A stretch of DNA of 64,000 nt from Bacteroidales bacterium (GCA_017466405.1 JAFTUF010000058.1:1-64000); one strand, 5' to 3'; counted from the stretch's first letter, positions 18,321 through 27,130 are shown. Program-made: numbers and translations. Notes: generated by a model not told the origin, from the sequence alone.

Positions 18321-19229
18321 TTAATCTTCCATCATATTACAATAGTCGTTATAACGCCATTCGGCTATGAGGTTTTCTTCTACAGCTTTTTTTATTGCGC
18401 AATGAGGCTCGTGCAAGTGAGTGCAATTTGAGAATTTACATTCGTGCATGAGGTTACGCATCTCCGGAAAACGCTGAGCCAGAGTCTCTTTCTCCATATC
18501 ATAGAGACCAAACTCTTTGATACCAGGAGAATCAATAATATAACCGCCAAAATCCAAAGGAAACATCTGGCAGAAAGTCGTTGTATGTTTTCCTTTCTCA
18601 TGGACATCGGAAATCTCTCCTACTCTCACATTAAGATTAGGATCCAAACGATTGATTAAAGCCGACTTACCAACTCCGGAATGACCTGAGAAAAGACTCA
18701 CCTTATCTTTCATTATCTCTTTGAGTTCGTCGCATTGGAATCCTGTTTTAGCGGAAATCATAAAAGAATGGTAGCCGATTTTTTCAAAAGCAGCGATAAG
18801 TTCTTCAGCAGCAGCTTTTTGTTCATCGTCGTATAAATCACATTTATTGAAGACAATAGTCGTCGGGATATGATAAGCCTCTGCCGTGACAAGGAATCTG
18901 TCGATGAAACCCGTTGAAGTTCTTGGCTGCGCGATAGTAGCAACCAAAATAGCTTGATCGATGTTTGATGCAATGATATGCGATGCTTTTGAAAGATTGA
19001 CCGACTTTCTCACTATCACATTGTAGCGAGGTAAAATCTTGTTTATCACGCAAGTGTCTTTGTTATTCTCTTTCTCGTAGATAACCTTATCACCCACCGC
19101 GACAGGATTTGTTGTTCTAAGACCATCGAGGCGTATCTTACCTCTCAATCGACAAAGCACCGTTTCGCCTTTGCCATTTCTAACTTCATACCAACTTCCA
19201 GTTGATTTAATGACGACTCCTTCTTGCAT
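18321..19229 (-). CDS. rsgA: Ribosome small subunit-dependent GTPase A, 302 aa
   Basis: Circularly permuted GTPase that checks late 30S assembly. N-terminal OB fold (residues 1-70), then the permuted motif order: G4 NKCD (128-131), G5 SAKTG (159-163), G1 GHSGVGKS (182-189), G3 DSPG (233-236). A C-terminal zinc knuckle follows with Cys264, Cys269, His271 and Cys277. Length is normal. It has its own promoter just after dprA and is followed within 3 bp by the D15-type gene. Confidence 0.97.
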   Translation of the reverse strand: MQEGVVIKSTGSWYEVRNGKGETVLCRLRGKIRLDGLRTTNPVAVGDKVIYEKENNKDTCVINKILPRYNVIVRKSVNLSKASHIIASNIDQAILVATIAQPRTSTGFIDRFLVTAEAYHIPTTIVFNKCDLYDDEQKAAAEELIAAFEKIGYHSFMISAKTGFQCDELKEIMKDKVSLFSGHSGVGKSALINRLDPNLNVRVGEISDVHEKGKHTTTFCQMFPLDFGGYIIDSPGIKEFGLYDMEKETLAQRFPEMRNLMHECKFSNCTHLHEPHCAIKKAVEENLIAEWRYNDYCNMMED

Positions 19230-19244
19230 CTATGCATATTTTGC

Positions 19245-19253
19245 GCAAAGTTA
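19245..19253 (-). promoter_or_regulatory. Promoter of rsgA
   Basis: Minus-strand TAACTTTGC 16 bp before the rsgA ATG; perfect -7 element in the 42-bp gap after dprA. The transcript leader would be very short. Confidence 0.55.
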
Positions 19254-19271
19254 CATATTTTTATTTTATAA

Positions 19272-20372
19272 TCATAACTTTTGATAACGTTTTCCAGGCA
19301 ATGCCGTCAGCACCCCGTCAAACTCCAAAGAAAGCAATATCGACGCTATCTTCGTAGGCGACAACATCGTCTCTGTTATAATCTTATCCAAATAAACTAT
19401 GTCCTCATTGGCAAACACTTCCATCACTTTTGTTTCCTCTGGACTGAAGTCGCGGAACATCCTCATTTGTTTGGCGCAGTTTTTCTTATCTTCCGACCAC
19501 CGCATGATATTTCTAATATCCTCGACATCAGTCAAGATGTTGGCTTTGTGTTCTTTTATAATCCTGTTACAACCTTCGCTGTAATGGTCGCCGATTCTTC
19601 CTGGGAAGGCAAAAACCTCTCTGTCGTAGGTGTTAGCAATCTCCGCTGTGATGAGAGCTCCGCCCTTCGACGCACTTTCCACAACGATGAGACAGTCAAT
19701 CATTCCAGCGACGATTCTGTTACGTTTCGGGAAATTCTCCCTATCGGGTTCTGTGCCGCTGATATATTCCGTCAGGAGACAGCCGCCCGAATCGACGATT
19801 CTCTTTGCGAGACCAAGATTCGCGGCAGGATATATAGTCTGAAATCCATGAGCCAGAACCGCTGCCGTAACGAGATTATTTTTCAATGCAGCGTTATGAG
19901 CGTAAGTATCAACACCATAAGCCAAGCCGCTGACGACAAGCACATTATCTGATGCCAGCTGCGACACCAATTTCTCAGTAAGCATTTTACCATATTCGCT
20001 GATATTACGCGTCCCGACAACACCCACGATTTTTTCTACATTCAAGTCAGAGACGCCTTTCGAATATATAATTATAGGACTGTCGTAACAATGCTGAAGC
20101 CGCTTCGGATAATCCGGATTCAGATAATACAAGACCTTGATGTTGTTTTTCTCCACGAACAACAATTCCCGTTCGGCTCGCGACAAAACATCCTGCTTTA
20201 CAATAGAATCCACCGTTCGCTCGCCAATGCCAGAGATATGAAGAAGATTCTTTTTCTTCTCCTTGAAAACCGCCTCCGCCCCACCGCAATACGCTATCAA
20301 CTTCTTCGCATTGACATCACCAACACCAGGAACCAAAGTCAACGCTATGCCATATAACAACTGATTATTCAT
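19272..20372 (-). CDS. dprA: DNA-processing protein DprA, 366 aa
   Basis: Rossmann-fold protein that loads RecA onto incoming single-stranded DNA during natural transformation. The start is the ATG at 20372 (NNQLLYGIALTLVPGVGDVN). An N-terminal helix-hairpin-helix-like region (residues 10-60) precedes the DprA fold with VGTRNISEYGK, VVSGLAYGVDTYAHNAAL, FPKRNRIVAGM and VVESASKGGALITAE, and a C-terminal winged helix (about 310-366). All signature elements are intact. It stands first in the dprA-rsgA-D15-nadK row and is preceded by TATCTTTGC. Confidence 0.95.
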   Translation of the reverse strand: MNNQLLYGIALTLVPGVGDVNAKKLIAYCGGAEAVFKEKKKNLLHISGIGERTVDSIVKQDVLSRAERELLFVEKNNIKVLYYLNPDYPKRLQHCYDSPIIIYSKGVSDLNVEKIVGVVGTRNISEYGKMLTEKLVSQLASDNVLVVSGLAYGVDTYAHNAALKNNLVTAAVLAHGFQTIYPAANLGLAKRIVDSGGCLLTEYISGTEPDRENFPKRNRIVAGMIDCLIVVESASKGGALITAEIANTYDREVFAFPGRIGDHYSEGCNRIIKEHKANILTDVEDIRNIMRWSEDKKNCAKQMRMFRDFSPEETKVMEVFANEDIVYLDKIITETMLSPTKIASILLSLEFDGVLTALPGKRYQKL

Positions 20373-20375
20373 AAG

Positions 20376-20384
20376 GCAAAGATA
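20376..20384 (-). promoter_or_regulatory. Promoter of dprA
   Basis: Minus-strand TATCTTTGC directly before the ATG at 20372. The very short distance means an almost leaderless mRNA. Confidence 0.5.
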
Positions 20385-20477
20385 CAAATTTATTTTATTG
20401 TAATTCAATAATTTATGTTAATTTTTATTAAGATTTGAAGGGATAAAGGGATAGAGGAACAAAGGAAGATAAGAGTC

Positions 20478-20511
20478 TGTTCTGAGGTTTTGAGTTTCTC
20501 AGTTTTTCAGA
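20478..20511. repeat. CTGAG/GTTTTGAG word array
   Basis: Words TCTGAGGTTTTGAG and TTTCTCAGTTTTTCAG lie between dprA and the glycosyltransferase gene; this is the reverse complement of the array after the VOC gene (4979-5030). Confidence 0.65.
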
Positions 20512-20523
20512 TTTAAAAAATTA

Positions 20524-20532
20524 CTATCTTTG
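20524..20532 (+). promoter_or_regulatory. Promoter of the glycosyltransferase-lgt pair
   Basis: TATCTTTGC, perfect -7 element, 15 bp before the TTG chosen as start at 20548. Confidence 0.65.
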
Positions 20533-20547
20533 CAAAAAATTAAAAAG

Positions 20548-21624
20548 TTGGGAAAGAATATCTTAATATGTCCGTTGAACTGGGGCTTGGGTCATGCCAC
20601 GCGCTGCGTACCTATTATTAATGCTCTTTTAGAACTCGGACATAACCCTATCATCGTCGCCGACAAAGCTCCGCTTTCTTTCCTTCAAAAAGCTTTTCCT
20701 GATGTTGAGATAATTAAATTGCCAGGCTTCGACCCTATATATAGCAAAGGCAACTCCCAGGTTTTCAAGCTACTGACTTCTATACCAGGAGCCTTGATGG
20801 ATTTTAAGAAAGAACATCATGAGATTGAGACTATCGTCAAAGAACGTAACATCGACATCGTCATCTCTGACAACAGATTCGGATGCTGGAGCAAAAACGC
20901 ACATTCGGTCTTTATAACGCATCAGCTTCACATACAGACTCCTCACCTGCTGAAATGGACTTACCCTATCATCAACGCGATGAGTCGCAACTACATAAAA
21001 CACTACGACGAGTTATGGATTCCTGACGTGCAGCACGAACCTTCGCTCTCGGGCATCTTAGCACATCCTGCTGACGCTAAAATAAAAACAAGTTACATTG
21101 GTTTATTAAGCAGGTTCACACCCGACTACGATGACGACGAGAAAGAGATTGACTATTTGGTGATATTATCTGGACCAGAACCTCAACGCAGCATCTTCGA
21201 AAGCATTATCGTAAAACAAGCCGATAGCGTCGATGGTAGAATTGTTATACTGAGAGCCAAACCAAGTCAGAACGATTTACCTTATAATATCCCCGATAAC
21301 GTCACTTTCTTCAACCATGCCGAAGATGATTTCTTTATCGAACTCATCAACAAATCGAAGAACATAATATGTCGCGGCGGCTATTCATCTTTGATGGACT
21401 TGATTCGCATAAACAGAAGCGCATACCTCGTCCCGACACCAGGACAGACAGAACAGGAATATCTCGCCGACTATCTCACTAAAAAAGGATTGTTCAACAG
21501 CTGCAAGCAAAAGGACTTTGTCTTAAAAAATGTTAACACTCCGAATACCGACTTGAAAAAATATTTTAACAAAAATAATTTCTATATAAATAATTTCTTA
21601 GAGAAATGGTTCAAAAACCTATAA
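20548..21624 (+). CDS. MurG-like (GT-B) glycosyltransferase, 358 aa
   Basis: GT-B fold glycosyltransferase. The N-terminal half has the acceptor-side loop LNWGLGHATRCVPIINALLE as in MurG-type enzymes; the C-terminal half has IICRGGYSSLMDLIRINR and LVPTPGQTEQEYLADYL, the nucleotide-sugar binding part of family GT28. It is not MurG itself, since the order of motifs and the sequence differ; acceptor and sugar are unknown. There is no ATG in frame near the start: TTG at 20548 is chosen because the earlier TTG (20530) overlaps the promoter -7 element. lgt follows after 24 bp, so both probably share the transcript. Confidence 0.75.
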   Translation: MGKNILICPLNWGLGHATRCVPIINALLELGHNPIIVADKAPLSFLQKAFPDVEIIKLPGFDPIYSKGNSQVFKLLTSIPGALMDFKKEHHEIETIVKERNIDIVISDNRFGCWSKNAHSVFITHQLHIQTPHLLKWTYPIINAMSRNYIKHYDELWIPDVQHEPSLSGILAHPADAKIKTSYIGLLSRFTPDYDDDEKEIDYLVILSGPEPQRSIFESIIVKQADSVDGRIVILRAKPSQNDLPYNIPDNVTFFNHAEDDFFIELINKSKNIICRGGYSSLMDLIRINRSAYLVPTPGQTEQEYLADYLTKKGLFNSCKQKDFVLKNVNTPNTDLKKYFNKNNFYINNFLEKWFKNL

Positions 21625-21648
21625 CTCTAAGCGCTAAACTTTATAAAC

Positions 21649-22473
21649 ATGATACTTAATTATATTGTATGGAATGTTGACCCATTCGTTTTTCAGTTAC
21701 CCGATTTCTTAGGCGGACGTCCAATCGCCTGGTACGGAGTTTTATGGGCAATGGTTTTTCTCGTAGGTTATTATATCATGAAAAGAATCTACAAGAAAGA
21801 AAATCTCAGCGACGATCAGTTAGACAAGTTATTGATGTATATGTTGATTTTCACTATAGTAGGCGCTCGATTAGGACACTGTCTCTTCTATGAACCAGAA
21901 TATTATTTTTCCAATCCTATCAAGTTCTTATATGTATGGGAAGGCGGTTTGGCAAGTCATGGCGGTGCGATAGGAATATTGATTGGTTTGTATATTTACG
22001 CCAAGAAAATCAACAAGCCATATTTATGGATTTTGGACAGGATTGTGATACCTGTTGCTATCGGCGGAGCTTTCATTAGAACAGGAAACCTCATGAACTC
22101 AGAGATTTACGGTGAGCCAACGACACTTCCTTGGGGATTTAAATTCGTGAGAGACTTTCCTGTCGGCACACCTATAGAGAACATTCCAGCCTGCCATCCG
22201 ACACAGATTTACGAAGCCTTATTCTGCGTGGCTGTATTCGCCTACCTTTTATATGCATATTACAAGCAAGACATGGCAAACAAGCGCCCAGGATTTATGC
22301 TTGGAATCTTTTTGATTGTAGTCTTCGGCTCAAGAATCCTGATTGAATTTATTAAGAACCATCAAGTTGCCTTTGAGGACAATATGGTTTTAGACATGGG
22401 ACAATGGCTCAGCATACCGTTTGTCATCGCCGGAATATGGTTATGCTTTAGGAAGAAGACTATGAGGCAATAA
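21649..22473 (+). CDS. lgt: Prolipoprotein diacylglyceryl transferase, 274 aa
   Basis: Inner-membrane enzyme that adds diacylglycerol to the lipobox cysteine of prolipoproteins. Seven hydrophobic segments are visible. The conserved SHGGAIG is present (His104), as is RTGNLMNSEIYG (Arg144) and the HPTQIYEA segment. The family start (YIVWNVDPFVFQLPDF, GRPIAWYGVLWAMVF) is normal for Bacteroidota. Substrates in this window include the proteins at 25860, 27793, 54248 and 60704. Confidence 0.97.
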   Translation: MILNYIVWNVDPFVFQLPDFLGGRPIAWYGVLWAMVFLVGYYIMKRIYKKENLSDDQLDKLLMYMLIFTIVGARLGHCLFYEPEYYFSNPIKFLYVWEGGLASHGGAIGILIGLYIYAKKINKPYLWILDRIVIPVAIGGAFIRTGNLMNSEIYGEPTTLPWGFKFVRDFPVGTPIENIPACHPTQIYEALFCVAVFAYLLYAYYKQDMANKRPGFMLGIFLIVVFGSRILIEFIKNHQVAFEDNMVLDMGQWLSIPFVIAGIWLCFRKKTMRQ

Positions 22474-22739
22474 GTTCTAGCAGAGACGTATCGCATACGT
22501 CCTGTTTTGAGTCTCCTGTAGAGTCACACGGACGTGCGTCTTATCCGACCACGAATTGACACGAATCTTAACGAATTGTTTTTGAAAATTGAAATTTTTA
22601 ATCCCCTGAGATCCTGAAGTCCAGAAATCCATTTTGAAATTTTGAGGTTTTAAGATTATGATGTTTAAAGTTCACTTGGAGTTAATATAGTGACTTGCTT
22701 CACAAACTTAACGAATAGTATGTTAGAGATTTGGCAACA
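22474..22739. repeat. Gap with a mosaic of five word families
   Basis: No gene seen in these 266 bp. In order: an AGAGACG hairpin with stem GACGTAT/ATACGTC (22485-22501); TGTAGAGTCACACGGACG (22517-22534, one mismatch to 38243-38260); ACGAATTGACACGAATC words (22551-22577); a TTGAAAATTGAAA fragment; CTGAGATCCTGAAGTCCAG words (22602-22655). Confidence 0.6.
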
Positions 22740-23813
22740 TTATATGCCAAGAATGGCATCTAATTGAGCTTGCAGTTCCTCTCGTTTAGGAAGATACAAC
22801 TGATATTTTGCTGCAAACAACTGGTTAGTTATCCCATGCAATGCGTATTCCATTAGAAGTTCGTCCTTTCTTGCTCCAAGCACAATACCAATAGGAGGAT
22901 TATCATCAGGCTGACACATTTCTGTCTGGAAATAATTGAGATAAAGATTCATCTGCCCTATATCACTATGTTTCACTTCAGCTCTTTTTAAATCAATAAG
23001 CACATAACATTTGAGGATACAATGATAAAAAACCATATCAACTTTAAACAAACGACTTCCGATACGGATTGGATACTGGCGACCGATAAATGCGAATCCT
23101 CTCCCTAATTCCAATAGAAAATGTTCCATATTGGTTTTTATAGCGCTCTCTAATTCATTCTCTCTACATTTCTTCTTTTGAGGCAGACCTGTAAATTCAA
23201 GTACGAATGGATCTCGCATTATATCCTGAGGCTTCATCACCTGATAACCTTCATTAGCCAAAGTTAATACTCCTTCTTTATCTGCACTTAATGCGAGTCG
23301 CTGAAATAGACAACTTTTCATTTGACGTTTTAACTCCCGCACTTTCCATCCTTCATTTATACATTGTTTTACATAAAACTGCATTTCTAAAGGGTCGTCA
23401 CATTTGAGTATTTCGAAATAATGACTCCATGTCAATATGTGAGACACTGTCTCACTTTTTGGAAAAGACAGGTAAAACTTTCTCATATATAGTAAGTTAG
23501 AACGACTAAAACCTCGTCCGTTTTTTATTGTCAAATCCTTTGCAAGATTTACGAGCAGTTGTTTGCCATATTCTGCTCTGACTTTTCCCTTTTGTTCATA
23601 TTCTACTATATACTTTCCTGTTTGCCAATTTGCTTCTAACAATTCTGTATTTACAGCGGTTATTGCTTTCTCTTTCGCGTTAACCCAAAGTATAGAGATA
23701 TTGTTTATCAATAGATTGTAGTCTTCTGTAGTATATCCGTTTGGAAGTTGATCTTTATTTTCATTAGATATAGTTAGATCATCTTTCGACTCCAAAAATT
23801 CTTTCGTTTTCAT
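22740..23813 (-). CDS. DUF1016/YhcG family PDDEXK nuclease, 357 aa
   Basis: N-terminal DUF1016 helical domain (about 30-180, WQTGKYIVEYEQ and GRGFSRSNLLYMRKFYLSFP) and C-terminal PDDEXK nuclease domain (about 200-357). Active-site candidates are Asp262 (FKVDMVFYH) and Asp277 with Lys279 (VLIDLKRAEVK); Asp stands where many nucleases have Glu, a variant common in this family. Proteins of this group are proposed to process branched or phage DNA and occur in accessory positions. It is a monocistron with its own strong promoter. The ATG at 23813 is preferred over one three codons upstream. Numbering above counts from that upstream Met. Confidence 0.85.
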   Translation of the reverse strand: MKTKEFLESKDDLTISNENKDQLPNGYTTEDYNLLINNISILWVNAKEKAITAVNTELLEANWQTGKYIVEYEQKGKVRAEYGKQLLVNLAKDLTIKNGRGFSRSNLLYMRKFYLSFPKSETVSHILTWSHYFEILKCDDPLEMQFYVKQCINEGWKVRELKRQMKSCLFQRLALSADKEGVLTLANEGYQVMKPQDIMRDPFVLEFTGLPQKKKCRENELESAIKTNMEHFLLELGRGFAFIGRQYPIRIGSRLFKVDMVFYHCILKCYVLIDLKRAEVKHSDIGQMNLYLNYFQTEMCQPDDNPPIGIVLGARKDELLMEYALHGITNQLFAAKYQLYLPKREELQAQLDAILGI

Positions 23814-23838
23814 AAATAACATTTTTAAATTCTCTCCT

Positions 23839-23872
23839 GCAAAGTTACAATCTTCCCTACCCTTTTGTCAAA
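23839..23872 (-). promoter_or_regulatory. Promoter of the DUF1016 gene
   Basis: Minus-strand TAACTTTGC (23839-23847) and TTTG (23869-23872), spacer 21 bp, a near-consensus promoter 26 bp before the start. Confidence 0.7.
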
Positions 23873-24014
23873 TATTTGTGAAGGAATTATTGTGTTTTTA
23901 ACAATTTTTAACGTAATGTTAATGGAATTAATAATGTTATGTTAATTCTTGTTAAGAATATTTTGAAGTTTGGTAGAGACGTATCAACAACACCTATGAA
24001 AATAAACGTTTATG

Positions 24015-24145
24015 AGCTACTAAGTTGCTAAGATGCTAAGTTACTAAGTTACTAAGTTACTAAGATGCTAAGTTACTAAGTTACTAAGATGCTAAGTCAC
24101 TTAGCAACTCAGTAACTCAGCGACTCAGTAACTCAGCAACTCAGC
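24015..24145. repeat. CTAAGTTACTAAG / CTTAGTAACTCAG inverted word array
   Basis: About ten 8-9-bp words in CTAAG orientation (24019-24096) are followed by about six in CTTAG/CTCAG orientation (24098-24144). The two halves are complementary in part, so single-stranded DNA or RNA could fold into a long imperfect hairpin. It ends two bases from the TAG of the T9SS gene at 24148. The same words form the oxyR leader array (51505-51590). Confidence 0.85.
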
Positions 24146-24147
24146 TT

Positions 24148-25845
24148 CTACTTCACCCACTTCCCGCTCTCCAAAATCTCGTTCCCGCTCCCGTTTCCGT
24201 TCCCGCTCCCGTTTCCCGCTCTAAGCTCCCAAACGTAAGTTCCCGAGCTCCATTTCGAGGCGTCTATTGAAGTTACTTCATCTGTTATTATTTGTTGATG
24301 GACTTTTCTTCCTTGCATGTCATATACAGTTAAAACTGCATTACGCAAACCTGATCTTATATTCATGACATCTCCGCCGGGATTAGGATAAGCCACTGCG
24401 ACTTTCAAGCCATGAGCGTGAGCTTCTTCGATGTTGACAAAGCCAAAAGCTGATGCAGGGAATTTGGTGACGACATAATAAGCATAATCTTCATATAGCG
24501 AGCTTGAACCATGAACTATAACCACGCCACCATCCTTTGTTCTCAAGATATCATATAAATTCTCACTCATTCCGTTGTCAACGCCATAGTACAAAGTTGA
24601 AATTGTATCCAAATTATAATCTAGATGTTCTATCACAATCCATGAATCTAGAGAAGTATAAAAACCACAATACAATTCGGTTACATAGCATAACGTGCTA
24701 TCATCAATCAAATCGACAGATGATAAAAGACTTGTATGATCCCACTCTTCCGTTCCTCTATCAATGTATTTTACTTTTTCAAGATACGGTAATGTTGAAT
24801 TTACATCATCGTTTATTTCATACAAACGAACATCTTCATCATGTTGTGGGTTCTCATAAGACCTAATTTGGGTTGACAGATAAGTAGTATTATGATTACT
24901 TCGCCTGACTGTTATGTTTCGTAGATCATAATCACCATATCCTGGAATATAGTCTGGCACCAAATATCTTTCCTTAATAAAGTTAAAATCTTTGTCATAA
25001 TATTCGGCACAAGCTGACGCATTAGTACCATTGGTTGTATTTCCTATCCTATAAAATATATAACAAGAGTCCGTCGCAACAAAATGATCACCACGATAAC
25101 GATTAACTCTCAGACCTCTGGTATCAGCTGAGCTTTTTCCCTCTAAGACATCAACGGCTTTACGATTCAATATCTTTCCGTCAAAATTCATCCTAAAGAA
25201 AAACAAGGTGTCATCACCTCTTGAAGGATTGTCAAAACTTACACTTTTCCAATATGCTCCAACAATATTATCGTCTTCTTCAAAAGCTGTGAAAAGATAT
25301 ATGTTACCGCTGAATCCATTGGGATATATTTCCCATGAACCTCCATGGTCTTCGTATGTATCAATAGGCCAACTATGATCATAACTTTCCACCAAATTAA
25401 GTTCCTTATCCAATTTTAACAATGATAATTTAGCGTCGGACGGAGGGTTATCGTAGTTCTCAAAATGATTGAAAGAACCTGGGAAATGCTCTGGACTATA
25501 TGTTGTTAAAAGATAGTAATAATCACCTTTTTCAAAGGTACAGCTATAGGATATCGTACAATATCCAGGACGAAAAAAATTATTGCGAGCCAAATCTTCG
25601 CCATCTTCAGATATCAAAATGACAGCTGGAGATTCCGTGTACCAAGGCTCTTGTGTGCTTTCTCTCAATACGTGTGCTGCAGGAGATAGGAAATTACCGT
25701 TAGACAACTGACGAATTTGGAAACGATGATAATATTCTAAAGAATCTATCATAATTTTGTGCTGCCATTCTTGAGAAAAAGAAACCATGCTGCTTCCGTG
25801 TAATAGGAGCAGCATGATTATCTTGAATATTTTGTTTATAGTCAT
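24148..25845 (-). CDS. T9SS type A sorting domain-containing protein, 565 aa
   Basis: Secreted protein; ATG at 25845 opens a signal peptide (TINKIFKIIMLLLLHGSSMVSFS|Q), whereas the longer frame begins with TTG and overlaps the upstream gene by 4 bp. The body (about 30-480) is a repetitive beta-strand region of propeller type, with no recognised catalytic motif. C-terminal sorting domain about 490-565 (VAVAYPNPGGDVMNIRSG, AVLTVYDMQGRKVHQQ, YVWELR, SGKWVK). In that domain a GNGSGNGNGSGN stretch, encoded by 12-bp GGAAACGGGAGC-type repeats, is inserted before the last strand. Operon with the lipoprotein gene at 25860. Ends with TAG. Confidence 0.85.
   Translation of the reverse strand: MTINKIFKIIMLLLLHGSSMVSFSQEWQHKIMIDSLEYYHRFQIRQLSNGNFLSPAAHVLRESTQEPWYTESPAVILISEDGEDLARNNFFRPGYCTISYSCTFEKGDYYYLLTTYSPEHFPGSFNHFENYDNPPSDAKLSLLKLDKELNLVESYDHSWPIDTYEDHGGSWEIYPNGFSGNIYLFTAFEEDDNIVGAYWKSVSFDNPSRGDDTLFFFRMNFDGKILNRKAVDVLEGKSSADTRGLRVNRYRGDHFVATDSCYIFYRIGNTTNGTNASACAEYYDKDFNFIKERYLVPDYIPGYGDYDLRNITVRRSNHNTTYLSTQIRSYENPQHDEDVRLYEINDDVNSTLPYLEKVKYIDRGTEEWDHTSLLSSVDLIDDSTLCYVTELYCGFYTSLDSWIVIEHLDYNLDTISTLYYGVDNGMSENLYDILRTKDGGVVIVHGSSSLYEDYAYYVVTKFPASAFGFVNIEEAHAHGLKVAVAYPNPGGDVMNIRSGLRNAVLTVYDMQGRKVHQQIITDEVTSIDASKWSSGTYVWELRAGNGSGNGNGSGNEILESGKWVK
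24181..24222. repeat. CCCGCTCCCGTTTCCGTT word array inside a coding region
   Basis: About 3.5 units of a 12-bp G/C-rich word, encoding Gly-Asn-Gly-Ser repeats in the sorting domain of the 565-aa protein. A related word string lies outside genes at 60681-60700. Confidence 0.75.
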
Positions 25846-25859
25846 AATGATGTTAATTA

Positions 25860-26933
25860 TCAATTACTATTAGAATCTCCATGCAGCAAGTAACCGTAAG
25901 TAACTTTGAGGGTATGGAATTTTGCAAATACTGATGGTTGTCCACCTAAAGTTCCCGTATTCTTAGTTACTACGTCTTCAATATCATTTACAATACATTC
26001 TATATAAGGTCTGCCTGTAACTGGATCATTATGTAAAGGAGCATTAGGTCTAACACATACATTATTAATATTATTGTAGTAATGATTTAACTCATAGTAC
26101 ATTATACATGGTTCTTCCTCAAATTCTCCAAATTCTGCAAATAACCAATAATCAACATCAGAAGAATGTTCACCGTCGTAATAAACCAAATCATCATAAT
26201 TACCTTCTCCTCCATAAAAGTCAAATGCTGTATATTCTACATAGACAATTTTGTACGGAGAAATAATTGATGAACCAGGTTTAAATTGAAATAACTTTGT
26301 CAACTCATCTGCAGCGTCAGTTATTTCTGATACACCACTACAGTGACCTAGATTTTTACCCCATTTGTAATCATCACCTTCCTCAAAAGGTGCATACCAT
26401 GGGTATCTCTCTTCTTCTGTAGCTCTTGTAAACACGACTTCAATCTCATTTCCGCTTCTTGTTCCTTCTTCCGGAAATTTGATACTGAAGTTCTTGGCTA
26501 AGTTCATGTCGTCATCAACTGATGCCATAAGACTTTCTAATCCTGCTTCAAAAGCATTGTAGGTTGCAATAGCGTCTGCAGCTGAGACATTGCCGTTAGC
26601 ATCTACTTTCGGCATACTTACATAGAATGTGTCTAATGTTGCGTTGGAACATGGTAACGCGTGCTGGCTGTGTTCGTAATTGAACGTAAGGTCAATGTCG
26701 TCGCGCAATTCTTCCAATGTCATGCTTTCGCCTGATCTCTTACCTGAATTGATATTGTCTTTCAATTCCTGGAAAGCATAAATGCGGTTCAACAATTCTT
26801 TTGATTCGTTGTTGACTGATTTTGCCACAACATTCTCTTCTGGTGTTTCATTGTCCTTTTGGCATGAAACCACTGCTACTGAAATAGCAGCTGCAACAAA
26901 TAATGTTGCAATGGTAAAAATTTTTCTTTTCAT
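25860..26933 (-). CDS. Hypothetical lipoprotein, 357 aa
   Basis: N-terminal lipoprotein signal with lipobox VVSC (KRKIFTIATLFVAAAISVAVVSC|QKDNE). The mature protein has no recognised domain; it is acidic, rich in Tyr and aromatic residues in its second half (YVEYTAFDFYGGEGNYDDLVYYDGEHSSDVDYW), and contains NNESKELLNRIYAFQELKDNINSGKRSGE near the N-terminus, a pattern seen in uncharacterised Bacteroidales lipoproteins. It is immediately upstream of the 565-aa T9SS protein, whose start lies 14 bp beyond this stop codon, so the two are likely co-expressed and may work together at the surface. Confidence 0.75.
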   Translation of the reverse strand: MKRKIFTIATLFVAAAISVAVVSCQKDNETPEENVVAKSVNNESKELLNRIYAFQELKDNINSGKRSGESMTLEELRDDIDLTFNYEHSQHALPCSNATLDTFYVSMPKVDANGNVSAADAIATYNAFEAGLESLMASVDDDMNLAKNFSIKFPEEGTRSGNEIEVVFTRATEEERYPWYAPFEEGDDYKWGKNLGHCSGVSEITDAADELTKLFQFKPGSSIISPYKIVYVEYTAFDFYGGEGNYDDLVYYDGEHSSDVDYWLFAEFGEFEEEPCIMYYELNHYYNNINNVCVRPNAPLHNDPVTGRPYIECIVNDIEDVVTKNTGTLGGQPSVFAKFHTLKVTYGYLLHGDSNSN

Positions 26934-27040
26934 TTTAATCTGATTTTATTTGTTAATTACTAATTTGTTACAAACTGTTTCTTAATTTTCGAGAGACAAC
27001 AAACATCTCTATTGGACAAAGTTCTACAGCATCTCTCGGC

Positions 27041-27130
27041 GTTTCGATAGGCTCAGCGACCGAAGTCAGAGTCGAAGTCTGTTGTCCGTTGTCTGTTAAC
27101 TCTACAACTTTCAGTTTTCAATTTTCAACT
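27041..27130. repeat. Mixed word cluster: GGCTCAGCGACCG, GTTGTCC, TTTTCAA
   Basis: Three word families lie in series between the lipoprotein and DUF3244 genes: GTTTCGATAGGCTCAGCGAC (27041-27060, continuing CGAAG), GTTGTCCGTTGTCTGTT (27081-27097) and CAACTTTCAGTTTTCAATTT (27105-27124). The last contains the DUF3244 stop codon (27118-27120). Confidence 0.7.

Larger units (their letters stand above)
23823..24147. other. Gap between DUF1016 gene and T9SS gene
   Basis: 325 bp without a gene. It holds the DUF1016 promoter, an AT-rich stretch with TTAATG/GTTAA words (23890-23960), one AGAGACGTATC word (23974-23984) and the large word array at 24015-24145. Confidence 0.6.

Noticed and set aside
22740..23813. 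Mobile element or restriction system around the PDDEXK nuclease
   Set aside because: No transposase, integrase, methylase or terminal repeats were found beside it; only word repeats flank it.
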